This document shows, piece after piece, positions 15,964 to 24,348 of a DNA stretch of 49,566 nt; position 1 is the first letter of the stretch; each line of letters opens with the position of its first letter. The notes below the pieces were generated by a model. The model worked only from the letters and a program-made list of their open reading frames with translations. It had not been told where the DNA came from and ran no database searches. The translations under genes were made by a program, and so were the position numbers. The stretch comes from Roseiflexus sp. (lineage in GTDB: Bacteria > Chloroflexota > Chloroflexia > Chloroflexales > Roseiflexaceae): positions 1-49,566 of the forward strand of contig JANXAL010000068.1 in the NCBI GenBank assembly GCA_025062325.1. The letters are read 5' to 3'.

Positions 15964-16547
15964 CTCACGAGGGTCGATTTCTCCGGCTGACCCTCGCGTC
16001 GCATCGCCCGTTCCAGGCATCAGGACGCCCTGAGTCCCCCTTCTTCCACGAGGGGAGAAGGGAGCAGGGGAAGCTCGCAAGTGTAGATTTTTCCGGCAAG
16101 CCCTTCCGTTGCATCGCCCGTTTTGAGCGTCGGGATGCGCAAACTCCCCCTTCCCCCCGCATGCGGGGGCAAAAAGGGGGGTGGGAGAAGGGGAGCAGGG
16201 GGGATGAGGGGAAGAGGGCGTCAGAACGCGCACACGCCCCCTTCTCTCCCCAACCCCCGCATGCAGGGGGCGCAGGGGGAAGCCCTTGAGCAATCGATGC
16301 ACGTCCTCCCCCAACCCCCGCATGCAGGGGGCGCGGATGCAACGATCCACGCGATGGTACGCGAGCGGCTTCCCCAACCCCCGCATGCAGGGGGCGCAGG
16401 GGGCGGGAGAGGAGGGAAACAAGGATTCTAGGACACCCTGACTCCCCCCTTCTCCCCTTGTGGGAGAAGAGGGGCAGGGGGGATGAGGGGGAAAGGGCCT
16501 CGTCCGCGGAAACAACGCCTCGCACCCTAAAAACGCTTACAGGGGAG
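15964..16547. repeat. Composite MITE-like repeat cluster
   Basis: The cluster starts with a left terminus near 15964 (CTCACGAGGGTCGATTTC) and a second one at 16074 (CTCGCAAGTGTAGATTTTTC). The second copy is almost identical over about 80 bp to the one at 44140, but then carries a GCATGC hairpin where the other has CACCAGG. Three GCATGC repeats (16248-16397) and a CTTGT hairpin follow, and a right terminus ends near 16547. It spans the space to the transglutaminase gene end. No gene is seen. Confidence 0.65.
16248..16397. repeat. CRISPR-like mini-array: three 26-nt repeats, two unique spacers
   Basis: Identical 26-nt repeats CCCCAACCCCCGCATGC plus AGGGGGCGC lie at 16248-16273, 16309-16334 and 16372-16397, separated by unrelated 35-nt and 37-nt sequences (period 61 and 63). 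Each repeat is a near-palindrome around GCATGC. The spacing matches CRISPR arrays, but the array is tiny, no adaptation genes are near, and it is embedded in a MITE-like cluster. Confidence 0.4.
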
Positions 16548-16631
16548 ACGCTCATCCAGCACTGTTATCGCCAAGATCGCAGGTGGCGCGCTTCCTCACG
16601 CGCGTCCTGCACGACTGTCATCACGTTCGAG

Positions 16632-19112
16632 TTACTGTGGACGACGCGGGAGGCGCCGCTGCGCAGGCACTGCACGAGATCTATCGCGCAATCGCGCAAT
16701 TTCCCTCGAGGGGTAGAATGCTGCACCAATTCGACCAATAAGGAGCTTCAGCAGCTCACGCCGCAGCGCGTGCCAGTTCTCGACCGGCAGCGCGGCGGGC
16801 GCCGCGTGGGTCGGGTGATACCGCTCAACGACAAAATCGCCGACAATGCGATCAATGACATCCTTCTGATGAGGAATGCGTTCCCGGATCAGCATGGCAT
16901 ACTCATACGGCGTCGCATCAGGCGGCGCTGCAATGCCAGCCCATTCCGCCAGGCGCGTCAGGCGCGCATAGGCGGCGACAACCGGTGACAGACCGCGCAC
17001 ATCCCAGTGCAGCCAGAGAAACAGAGCGCCGATCAGCATCGGTATGAGCGCCAGCGCCCCGCCCACGATGGCAGCCAGATGCAACTGCTCCTGCGCACGT
17101 CGCACTTCGACCTCGCGTTGCAATGTGCTGTCGCCGCCAGCGGCAGAACCGGTGTTACGCTCGATCATCGCGCGTAGCATAGCTTCCGGGTCGCTCAATA
17201 CGCCCCCCAATCCGTTGGTGATCCCTGGTCGTTCCGTTTCACTAGCCGGAGGAAACGCCGGACGCACCGGGACGCTAGCGTAAGGCGCAGGCGTCGGCTC
17301 GAAACGCTGCCAGCCGTAGCCTGGGAAATAGATTTCAGGCCAGCTATGAGCAATATGCTCTCGCACCAGGTACACCTGCCGATCCGGGTCGAATTCGCCG
17401 CCAGCGTATCCCTGCACCCACCGTGCCGGCACGCCCTCGGCGCGCAGAAGCACGACCATCGCCGAGGCAAAATCGTCGCAGTAGCCGCCTGGCGCATCGA
17501 ACAGGAACCAGTCGACCCAGTCGCGGTCTTCTGGCGGGATCGGACGCTGATCGTTGTACGGCAGCGTGCGCAGATACTCCTGAATCGCCAGCGCCTTGTC
17601 GTAAGGCGTGACTGCGCCAGCGTTGCGGACGATGGAGGCTGCCAGCGCGCGCACCCGTGGCGGCAACGTCTCGGGGAGCTGGAGGTACGCCACCCGCACC
17701 CATTCAGGGTAGACGGTTCCGCTTTCACGTAGACTCTGCTCATCGACTGTGGAAAGATACGTGGCGACGGTATAGGTTTGCGTCGCCTCCAGCGGCGCTT
17801 CGGCGACAACAGTGGCAATTTCGGTATAGTTGGGCAACAGTTCGCCAGATACCGCCAGGTATCCGTGCTGGATCAACACCGGCAGGCTGGTGGACGCCAG
17901 CGCGCCGCCGACCATCACCAGCCTCTCGGTGCGCGTCTGCGCCAGTTCAATCGTCGTGGTCACCAGGGTACGACCACGCAGTTCGGGCTGTTCAAGCCGG
18001 ACGCCAGGCGCCAGCGGCGTCTGCGCCGCTTCCGCCGTCGCCACTCCTAGCGCTGCGCGCGCCCGCTCACCGACCATATTCTGCCACATGCGACCAGTGT
18101 AGCGATCGAACGCCGCAGCGCGCCAGTAACTGTACTCGGCAGATCGCACCGTCATAACCAGCGCCGTGCCCACTTGACGGGGACCGCCAACCTGCGCGTT
18201 ACGGGTCAGGAACGCACCGGTTGATCCTGGCGGCGCGTTGATCGTGCTGAACGCCTCTTGCCACCCCTCGCGTAGTGCCGCGATAGGGGCGCGAAGTGTG
18301 CGCCAGAGGCGTGCCAGATGTTCATTGTCTGGTCGGTTCGGCAGAAAGGCAGTGATGATCACCAGAACCACGAAGGTCAGAAACGCAGCCAACAGCACGC
18401 GCGCCAGCAGAAAGTCGGGGAACTCAACATGCGAGGATCGCCAGAGACGCCGACGGCAGTCGATGTGCTGGTAGGCGAGCAGAAGCAATCCAGCTATCAG
18501 AAAAACAAAGAACAATCCGGTCGGTTTGGGCCAGGCATAGGTGTAATTGATCAGAATGATGCTTGCCTGCAGCGCAAGAGCAATCCAGGCGCGCTGATGA
18601 CGAAAGATGAGCCATCCTGTTACATACCCAATCCCCCAGATTATCAGTGCCAGGATCAGGACGAAGAGTACGATATCCTCGCCGCGCCCGCCTGCCTGGA
18701 GCGTGCGCAGCCAGATGAGCGTGCGCAGCGCAACTTCGGCAGCAACATCGCCCCATGTTGTCAGGCGCTGCGCCTTTGCCGCGCCGAACTCAGCCGCCGT
18801 TTGCGCGCGGACCATCGGGCTGATCTGCTGAATGACAACGACGCCCCCAAGGAGCGAGGCTAACGGATGCGCCAGCCAGGGAGGCAGCCAGACGACCCGC
18901 GCAAAGAGCGTGCCCACGAGGAGCGCTGCCAGACCAATGCCTGTCAGCATCGTGAGACCGTCCGCCCAGTTTGCGACTTCAAGACTGCGCGCCATGCTCC
19001 AGGTGATGACAACGGCAAACAGAAATGGGAGCACAAGCGGTCCCAGCTCAAGCCGGGCGAACCAGGAACGGGGCGGGGTCTCGTTTGGAAGAGTCGCAAC
19101 CGAAGAACTCAT
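16632..19112 (-). CDS. Membrane transglutaminase-like protein (DUF3488/transglutaminase type)
   Basis: 826 aa from ATG 19112, which overlaps the tatD stop (ATGA); an in-frame start at 19142 would run further into tatD. N-terminal region: at least six hydrophobic segments (residues about 20-270). A large extracytoplasmic part follows with a papain-like transglutaminase core. The catalytic Cys sits in GGYCDDFASAMVVLLRAEGV, the His in REHIAHSWPEIYFPGYGW and the Asp just after it in RFEPTP context. Another hydrophobic segment (AAIVGGALALIPMLIGALFLW) and a C-terminal cytoplasmic DUF4129-like tail complete it. Family members are common in bacteria but rarely characterised; proteolysis or crosslinking at the cell surface is likely. 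In many genomes such genes neighbour MoxR ATPases and DUF58 proteins, which are absent here. Confidence 0.88.
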   Translation of the reverse strand: MSSSVATLPNETPPRSWFARLELGPLVLPFLFAVVITWSMARSLEVANWADGLTMLTGIGLAALLVGTLFARVVWLPPWLAHPLASLLGGVVVIQQISPMVRAQTAAEFGAAKAQRLTTWGDVAAEVALRTLIWLRTLQAGGRGEDIVLFVLILALIIWGIGYVTGWLIFRHQRAWIALALQASIILINYTYAWPKPTGLFFVFLIAGLLLLAYQHIDCRRRLWRSSHVEFPDFLLARVLLAAFLTFVVLVIITAFLPNRPDNEHLARLWRTLRAPIAALREGWQEAFSTINAPPGSTGAFLTRNAQVGGPRQVGTALVMTVRSAEYSYWRAAAFDRYTGRMWQNMVGERARAALGVATAEAAQTPLAPGVRLEQPELRGRTLVTTTIELAQTRTERLVMVGGALASTSLPVLIQHGYLAVSGELLPNYTEIATVVAEAPLEATQTYTVATYLSTVDEQSLRESGTVYPEWVRVAYLQLPETLPPRVRALAASIVRNAGAVTPYDKALAIQEYLRTLPYNDQRPIPPEDRDWVDWFLFDAPGGYCDDFASAMVVLLRAEGVPARWVQGYAGGEFDPDRQVYLVREHIAHSWPEIYFPGYGWQRFEPTPAPYASVPVRPAFPPASETERPGITNGLGGVLSDPEAMLRAMIERNTGSAAGGDSTLQREVEVRRAQEQLHLAAIVGGALALIPMLIGALFLWLHWDVRGLSPVVAAYARLTRLAEWAGIAAPPDATPYEYAMLIRERIPHQKDVIDRIVGDFVVERYHPTHAAPAALPVENWHALRRELLKLLIGRIGAAFYPSREIARLRDRSRAVPAQRRLPRRPQ

Positions 19113-19882
19113 AGCCCAAAAACCGCCGCTGCGTTGCGCCACGTCGCCTGGGCCAGATCTTCGAGCGCCATGCCGCGCAGACCAGCAATTCGTTCGGCAA
19201 TCAGACGTACATACGCAGGTTCGTTCCGTTTCCCTCGGAAAGGATGCGGCGCCAGATAAGGACTATCGGTTTCGATCAGAATGCGATCAAGCGGCGCGCG
19301 CCGCGCGACATCGTGCAGAACGACAGCCTTCGGAAATGTGACCGGACCGCTGAACGAGAGGTAGAACCCGATGTCCAGACATGCACGCGCATACGCCCAG
19401 TCGCCAGAGAACGAGTGCATGATGCCGGAGAGACCGCGCGCCGCGTCACGCAGCACGCGGATGGTATTATCGTGCGCATCACGGCTATGAATGACCACGG
19501 GAAGGCGCAGATCGCGCGCCAGATCGAGTTGAGCGCGGAAACACGCCTCCTGCACAGCGGCAGGCGCAGCATTCCAGTAGTAGTCGAGACCAATTTCGCC
19601 GATGGCGATCACCTTCGGCTGCTTCGCCAGGGCGCGCACCTGATCGAGCCAGTCGTCCGGCAGATCGGCGACACGGTTGGGCTGCACGCCGACGACCGCA
19701 TAGATCGGTTCGTGTTGCGCTGCCAGCGCAACCGCGGCACGCGACGTTGCCAGATCGTAGCCGATTTCGACAATTCGCACCACTCCTGCCGCGGCGGCGC
19801 GCTCCAATACAGCGCTGCGATCCGCATCGAACTGTGCAGAGCCCAGGTGAGCGTGGGTGTCGATCAAACGCAGTGTGTTCAC
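19109..19882 (-). CDS. tatD: TatD-family metal-dependent deoxyribonuclease
   Basis: 257 aa from GTG 19882 (VNTLRLIDTHAHLG), chosen because a -10 box lies 6 nt upstream and family members start just before the DTHAHL metal motif; ATG 19921 would extend it by 13 residues unlike the family. Metal ligands are visible in DTHAHLG, AIGEIGLDYYWN, VVIHSRDAHD, GIMHSFSGDW and LIETDSPYLAPHPFRGKRNEP. TatD proteins are TIM-barrel nucleases acting on DNA ends and are linked to DNA repair and turnover. The stop overlaps the transglutaminase start, so the two are coupled despite unrelated roles. Confidence 0.93.
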   Translation of the reverse strand: MNTLRLIDTHAHLGSAQFDADRSAVLERAAAAGVVRIVEIGYDLATSRAAVALAAQHEPIYAVVGVQPNRVADLPDDWLDQVRALAKQPKVIAIGEIGLDYYWNAAPAAVQEACFRAQLDLARDLRLPVVIHSRDAHDNTIRVLRDAARGLSGIMHSFSGDWAYARACLDIGFYLSFSGPVTFPKAVVLHDVARRAPLDRILIETDSPYLAPHPFRGKRNEPAYVRLIAERIAGLRGMALEDLAQATWRNAAAVFGL

Positions 19883-19948
19883 GTCCGTATTGTACCACGC
19901 ACCTGATGCCGTTGCTGCCAAAACCAGGAGCCGTGGTACAATAGTGCT
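19883..19948. promoter_or_regulatory. Back-to-back promoters with identical cores, apparently leaderless
   Basis: Plus strand: CGTGGTACAATA with -10 TACAAT at 19937-19942, then 6 nt to the ATG at 19949. Minus strand: the same CGTGGTACAATA, -10 at 19889-19894, then 6 nt to the GTG at 19882. A start about 7 nt after the -10 would put the first base of each mRNA on the start codon. No Shine-Dalgarno fits in either gap. Confidence 0.55.
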
Positions 19949-21166
19949 ATGTGCGGTCAGACACGTATTATGGTTGTTGAGGACGATCCGACCATTGCCA
20001 GCCTCATTGAGTTCGTCCTGCGAGGAGCTGGCTATCAGACGCTTCTGGCAGCGACGGCTAGCGACGCTCTTACCCTGATTGAAACCAGCGCCAGTGATCT
20101 CGTCATCCTAGACTGGATGCTGCCGGATATTCCGGGAGTCCAGATTTGCACGGCGCTGAAGGAGCGTTCTGGTCAGGGATTTCTGCCCGTTCTGATGCTG
20201 ACTGCCAAGGGCGAATTGTCTGACCGGATCAAAGCGCTCGACTCCGGCGCTGATGATTATCTGACCAAGCCATTCTACATTGAGGAATTGCTGGCGCGAG
20301 TGCGGGCGCTGCTTCGCATTCGCGCAGCCGAAAGCGAACGTGATGCCGCAATAGCAGCGCTTGCAGCGCAGAACGATGCACTGCGAGCCGCAAACGAACA
20401 ACTGCGCGCTATGCAGGCGCAGTTAGTGCAAAGCTCAAAACTCGCTGCGCTTGGAGAACTGGTCGCCGGCGTAGCGCATGAATTGAACAATCCTCTTGCC
20501 ATCATTCTCGGCAACGCTGAACTCCTGCTGCCACAACGCGATCCCGACGACCAGCGATCAGTCGAACAAATTATTGAGAGCGCCAAGCGCGCGCGTCGCG
20601 TGGTTCAGAGTTTGGCGACATTCGCCCGTCGCGGGCCGATGACCAAAGAATGGACAGCGCCAGCCGATCTGATTGAGCGCGTGCTCGATCTCAAACGTGC
20701 AGCGTTGCGCTCCGCTGGCATCGCGCTTGAAGTCATCTGTCAGCCAGATCTACCCATGCTAAGGGTTGACGTGCCGCAAATGCAGCAGGTGTTGCTCAAT
20801 CTGCTGCTCAACGCGGAACAGGCGCTGTCAGGCAGACCCTCACCGCGAGTACGGTTGAGCGTCTCCCGTGGACACGCCGAGCCGCCGCCGCTGCTGCCAG
20901 CGCGCGCGTCTGAAGATGACGGCGCATTCGTGCGGTTCGATGTGGCAGATAATGGTCCAGGCATACCGGCGCACATCATCGAGCGACTGTTCCAGCCTTT
21001 CGTCACCACCCGTCCTCCCGGTCAAGGATCGGGACTAGGGCTGGCTATCGCTTATGGCATCGTCACGCAACATGGGGGTCAGGTGCTGGTGTCCAGCCAG
21101 CCGGATCAAGGAACAACGGTGCGGGTTGCATTGCCGATCGATCCGCCTGAAGGCGCGACCTGGTAG
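19949..21166 (+). CDS. Hybrid response regulator - histidine kinase
   Basis: 405 aa. The receiver domain comes first (residues about 5-120): VVEDD acidic pocket, LVILDWMLPDIPG with the phospho-acceptor Asp, LMLTAKGE and DDYLTKPF with the conserved lysine. A short coiled coil (about 125-165, ESERDAAIAALAAQNDALRA) leads to a kinase core: H-box ELVAGVAHELNNPLAIILGN near residue 180, N-box LLNLLLNAEQAL, G1 DVADNGPGIP, and G2 GSGLGLAIAYGIVTQHGG. It is cytosolic, with no sensor or membrane segment, so it probably relays a phosphate from another kinase. The partner is not in the window. The uracil glycosylase gene follows after 12 nt. Confidence 0.93.
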   Translation: MCGQTRIMVVEDDPTIASLIEFVLRGAGYQTLLAATASDALTLIETSASDLVILDWMLPDIPGVQICTALKERSGQGFLPVLMLTAKGELSDRIKALDSGADDYLTKPFYIEELLARVRALLRIRAAESERDAAIAALAAQNDALRAANEQLRAMQAQLVQSSKLAALGELVAGVAHELNNPLAIILGNAELLLPQRDPDDQRSVEQIIESAKRARRVVQSLATFARRGPMTKEWTAPADLIERVLDLKRAALRSAGIALEVICQPDLPMLRVDVPQMQQVLLNLLLNAEQALSGRPSPRVRLSVSRGHAEPPPLLPARASEDDGAFVRFDVADNGPGIPAHIIERLFQPFVTTRPPGQGSGLGLAIAYGIVTQHGGQVLVSSQPDQGTTVRVALPIDPPEGATW

Positions 21167-21178
21167 GAACAAGCGAGG

Positions 21179-21757
21179 ATGGTCACGCTACTGCATAACC
21201 AGGAGTGTACACGTTGCCCTGCGCTGGTCGCTAGCCGGCGGCGCATTGTGCATGGCTGCGGTGATGCAGAAAGCGGCATTGTGTTCATCGGCGAAGCGCC
21301 TGGCCGGTACGGCGCCGATCAGACAGGCATTCCGTTCTGGGGGGATCGATCCGGACGGGTGCTGCGCCGGATGCTAGTGCGGATCGGACTGGCGAGCGAT
21401 GAAACTGCGAGCGCAACCCTACGCTGTTTTATCACGAATGCGGTACGCTGCTGCCCGCCGGGAAATCGCATGCCGACGCCGGACGAAATACGCGCCTGCC
21501 GTGAATGGCTGCACATGGAACTCGACATTATCAAGCCATATCTGATCGTTCCGGTCGGGCGCATTGCCCTGCGAGAAGTCGGAATGCGGTATCTTGGGCG
21601 TGATCCGGGTTCCATCCGCGCGCTGCACGCAACCGTACTCCGTAGTAAGCGCATCACTATTCTTCCACTCATTCATCCGGCTCGCATCAGCCGTGCTGAC
21701 ATACAGGCGTTCGTGACGGCAGCGCAGCCGCTCATTGACGAGAGGAACGAACCATGA
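21179..21757 (+). CDS. Uracil-DNA glycosylase, family 4 type (iron-sulfur)
   Basis: 192 aa. It removes uracil (from cytosine deamination) from DNA. Motif A is seen as IVFIGEAPGRYGADQTGIPF with the GEAPG and GIPFWG elements. The Fe-S cysteines fit CTRCPAL near the N-terminus, then CFITNAVRCCPPGNRMPTPD and RACREWL. Motif B is LIHPARISR. The N-terminal Cys pair and the C-terminal arrangement match thermophilic family 4/5 enzymes, useful to an organism from hot springs. It starts 12 nt after the hybrid kinase and its stop overlaps the acyl-CoA dehydrogenase start (ATGA), so all three are likely one transcript. Confidence 0.9.
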   Translation: MVTLLHNQECTRCPALVASRRRIVHGCGDAESGIVFIGEAPGRYGADQTGIPFWGDRSGRVLRRMLVRIGLASDETASATLRCFITNAVRCCPPGNRMPTPDEIRACREWLHMELDIIKPYLIVPVGRIALREVGMRYLGRDPGSIRALHATVLRSKRITILPLIHPARISRADIQAFVTAAQPLIDERNEP

Positions 21758-22905
21758 ACTTCGATCTTTCTCCCGAACATCAGCGCATTCGCGCAGAAGT
21801 GCGGCGCTTCGCCGAGCAGGAGATTGCACCGCGCGCCCGCCACGTCGATGAGACGGGCGAATTTCCCGCCGAAACGTTCCGTAAAATGGCAGAGCTGGGG
21901 CTGATGGGGTTGCCATTCCCCGAAGAGTACGGCGGCGCTGGCGCCGACAGCATCTCGACTGCGATTGCTATTGAGGAGATTGCGCGCGCATGCGGTTCGA
22001 CGGCGCTGACCTATGCGGCGCACCTGGGACTAGGGTGCGCGCCCATCGCCATGTTCGGCACCGAGGAGCAGAAGCGACGTTTCCTGCGCCCTGCAGCCGA
22101 AGGACGATTTTTGGGCGCATTCGCGCTGACCGAACCGCACGCGGGATCTGACGCCGGCGCCACCCGCACGACCGCTCGCCTCGAGAACGGAGAGTGGGTG
22201 ATCAACGGCTCAAAGATGTGGATCACCAACGCATCGATTGCCGGTTATCTGATCGTTACCGCTGTAACCGATCCCGGAGAACGGCATTCTATCAGCTCCA
22301 TTATCGTGCCCGCCGGAACGCCGGGTATGAGTTTTGGCAAGCCGGAAGCCAAAATGGGATTGCGCGGATCGATTACGAATGCAGTGACATTCGAGAATGT
22401 CCGGGTGCCCGAAGAGAACCTGCTGGGGCGACGCGGGCGCGGATTGCAGCAGTTTCTTGCTGTGCTCGACGGCGGACGGATCGGCATCGGCGCTATGGCA
22501 ATCGGGCTGGCGCAGGCAGCATTTGAGATTGCCTCCGCTTATGCGCGTGAGCGCACTGCCTTCGGCAAACTGATTGGCGCCTTCGAGTCGGTCTCGAATA
22601 TGATCGCTGACATGGCGGTTGGACTGGAAGCGGCGCGCTTACTGGTCTATCAGGCGGCATGGCTGAAAGATCAGGGGCGTCAGTACAGCCGCGAGGCAGC
22701 AATCGCCAAACTGTATGCTTCGGAAGTCGGCGAAAAGATCTGCCGCGACGCAATTCAGGTGCTCGGCGGGTATGGATACAGCAGTGAGTATCCGCTCGAA
22801 CGCATCTATCGCGATCAGCGGTTGCTCACCATCGGCGAGGGAACGTCGGAGATTCTGCGCGTCGTGATTGGGCGGCAGATCTTGGGTGAGTTCGTTGGGC
22901 GATGA
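21754..22905 (+). CDS. Acyl-CoA dehydrogenase
   Basis: 383 aa, normal length. FAD-dependent enzyme for the first dehydrogenation step of fatty or branched acyl-CoA oxidation. N-terminal helical domain: FDLSPEHQRIRAEVRRFAEQ. Substrate and flavin loop: ALTEPHAGSDAGATRTTA and WVINGSKMWITNA. C-terminal domain: RIGIGAMAIGLAQAAFE, YARERTAFGKLIGAFESV, IQVLGGYGYSSEYPLERIYR, with the catalytic glutamate region TIGEGTSEILRVVIGRQ. This looks nearest to short-chain (butyryl-CoA type) members, but substrate cannot be fixed. It is coupled to the uracil glycosylase by a 4-bp overlap. Confidence 0.95.
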   Translation: MNFDLSPEHQRIRAEVRRFAEQEIAPRARHVDETGEFPAETFRKMAELGLMGLPFPEEYGGAGADSISTAIAIEEIARACGSTALTYAAHLGLGCAPIAMFGTEEQKRRFLRPAAEGRFLGAFALTEPHAGSDAGATRTTARLENGEWVINGSKMWITNASIAGYLIVTAVTDPGERHSISSIIVPAGTPGMSFGKPEAKMGLRGSITNAVTFENVRVPEENLLGRRGRGLQQFLAVLDGGRIGIGAMAIGLAQAAFEIASAYARERTAFGKLIGAFESVSNMIADMAVGLEAARLLVYQAAWLKDQGRQYSREAAIAKLYASEVGEKICRDAIQVLGGYGYSSEYPLERIYRDQRLLTIGEGTSEILRVVIGRQILGEFVGR

Positions 22906-23379
22906 GGGCGTTGGACGTTGAACGTGCGGCGGATTTGCCGCGTCCTGACGCCCTTGTTCCCTTCATCCCTCCTACCTCGCACGTGGAGCGTTTCTGGGGT
23001 GCGATGAATGTTCTCCGCATTCTGACGCCCTTTCCCCCTCATCCCCCCTTGCTCCCTTCTCCCACCAGGGGAGAAGGGGGAGCCAGGGTGTCCTGATGTC
23101 TTTTTTTCCCCTCATTCCCCTACCCCCTTCTCCCACCAGGGGAGAAAGGGGAGGGTGCGCATCCTGACGCCCTTTCCCCCTCATCCCCCTTGCTCCCTTC
23201 TCCCACCAGGGGAGAAGGGGGAGCCAGGGCGTCCTGATGCCTGAAGCAGACAGTCAGCACGAGGGGATGGCTAGAAAAATCGACACTTGTGAGATCCCCC
23301 CACCCTCTTCTCCCACCCTCTCAAGTGCAGGCTTTTTGGCGTGCGAAGCGGATTTGCCGCATCCTGGCGCCCTTTCCCC
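22906..23379. repeat. MITE-like repeat cluster in reverse orientation, no gene
   Basis: Three hairpins of the CCCTTCTCCC-ACCA-GGGGAGAAGGG type sit at about 23055, 23126 and 23198, with conserved linkers (CGCATCCTGACGCCCTTTCC, GAGCCAGGGYGTCCTGATG). A terminus GAAAAATCGACACTTGTGAG near 23275 and another, CTCTCAAGTGCAGGCTTTTT near 23319, are reverse-complement forms of the family's ends. The cluster separates the convergent acyl-CoA dehydrogenase and RNase H-like genes. Confidence 0.65.
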
Positions 23380-24339
23380 CTAATCCTCAACTCCCTGCCC
23401 TAGGATCCACCCCTCGACGCGACGAATGACCTCATCTTCAGGTTCACCGGCGGCACGGCGTCTGAGCACGACGTTGAGCGCGCCGAACAGCCCTACCGTC
23501 GCGTCGAAATCGTCATCGCCGCCGGGCGCCGCGCCAAACCCATCATCTATTGCGCAGCGCAGGGCAGGTTCAAGCACCACCTCCGCCGCATCCGCCCACG
23601 CCAGCAGCGCCGCTCCTACGGCGGCGCGGGTCGCTTGAGCGCGTTTGCTGCCGCGGAGTGTGATACTCAGGTGATGGTAGCACTCGCCGGGGTAGACTTC
23701 GGCCACGACCAGGCGCCCCGCAGCGATCAGGTCATCCAGATGCCCATCGAAAGGCCAGAGCCAAGGGAATCTCGCATCCTGCCGGGCATATGCGCGGCGC
23801 GCCGCACCCAGCATGTCGCGCCAGCCGACAATCGTCGCCTTGCCCACCTGTTGCGCGCCGAGCGTCCAGAAGATTGGCGCAGCGGCGCGCCGCGCGGCGG
23901 AAGCGAGGTCGCAGCGACGGCGCAGATCGTTGATGGTCGTCATACCGAGCGCCTGAATCAGGTGCGCCTGCCTCGCCCCACCCGGTCGCAACGGGTAGAA
24001 TGGGCGCTCGATGCTGATCTCGCACGGTCGGCTGGCAACGTCATAGAAACGCGCCCATCGCCCGGACCCTAACTCCGGCAGAAGCGCCGCAAAGTCGGCA
24101 ATCCCAGCGACAGCCGCGTAGCGAAGTGGAAGCCCAAGTGGAAAATCGACGCCGAACAGGATACCTCCCCTGGGCGCAAGCGCGCGCAACCGCGCCAGCA
24201 ACGTGTGTGGCTCGCCAGCCGGACCTGGCGCATATGCTATGAACCGTCCATCAGGCTGACGCAGTGCATACGCCAGGCGTCGCCGCGCTGCGGTCACTCC
24301 CCAATCAGCATGTGCAACCAGAACAGGAAAATCAGCCAT
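23380..24339 (-). CDS. Hypothetical protein, DUF429-like (predicted RNase H-like fold)
   Basis: 319 aa. N-terminus VLVAHADWGVTAARRRLAYA resembles the first strand-turn of DUF429, with Asp for metal binding, followed by GILFGVDFPLGLPLRYAAVA, like the GIDxPLGLP motif of that family. A late segment, VVLEPALRCAIDDGFGAAPG followed by DDDFDATVGLFGALNV, parallels the DAxxCAxxA ending where further acidic residues complete the RNase H-like site. The middle (WTLGAQQVGKATIVGWRDM; PFDGHLDDLIAAGRLVVAEV) also fits. Catalytic activity is unproven in the family. It lies 9 nt downstream of the M1 peptidase gene, so the two form an operon. Confidence 0.75.
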   Translation of the reverse strand: MADFPVLVAHADWGVTAARRRLAYALRQPDGRFIAYAPGPAGEPHTLLARLRALAPRGGILFGVDFPLGLPLRYAAVAGIADFAALLPELGSGRWARFYDVASRPCEISIERPFYPLRPGGARQAHLIQALGMTTINDLRRRCDLASAARRAAAPIFWTLGAQQVGKATIVGWRDMLGAARRAYARQDARFPWLWPFDGHLDDLIAAGRLVVAEVYPGECYHHLSITLRGSKRAQATRAAVGAALLAWADAAEVVLEPALRCAIDDGFGAAPGGDDDFDATVGLFGALNVVLRRRAAGEPEDEVIRRVEGWILGQGVED

Positions 24340-24348
24340 CGCGGGTTG

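Noticed and set aside
15838-16515. Minus-strand frame of 225 codons over the repeat cluster
   Set aside because: It is made of translated MITE hairpins (Pro/Ser/Gly-rich repeats) and shows no protein character.
23000-23230. Regularly spaced GGGGAGAAGGG hairpins as a CRISPR array
   Set aside because: The intervals are themselves repeated family sequence rather than unique spacers, so this is a tandem MITE cluster.
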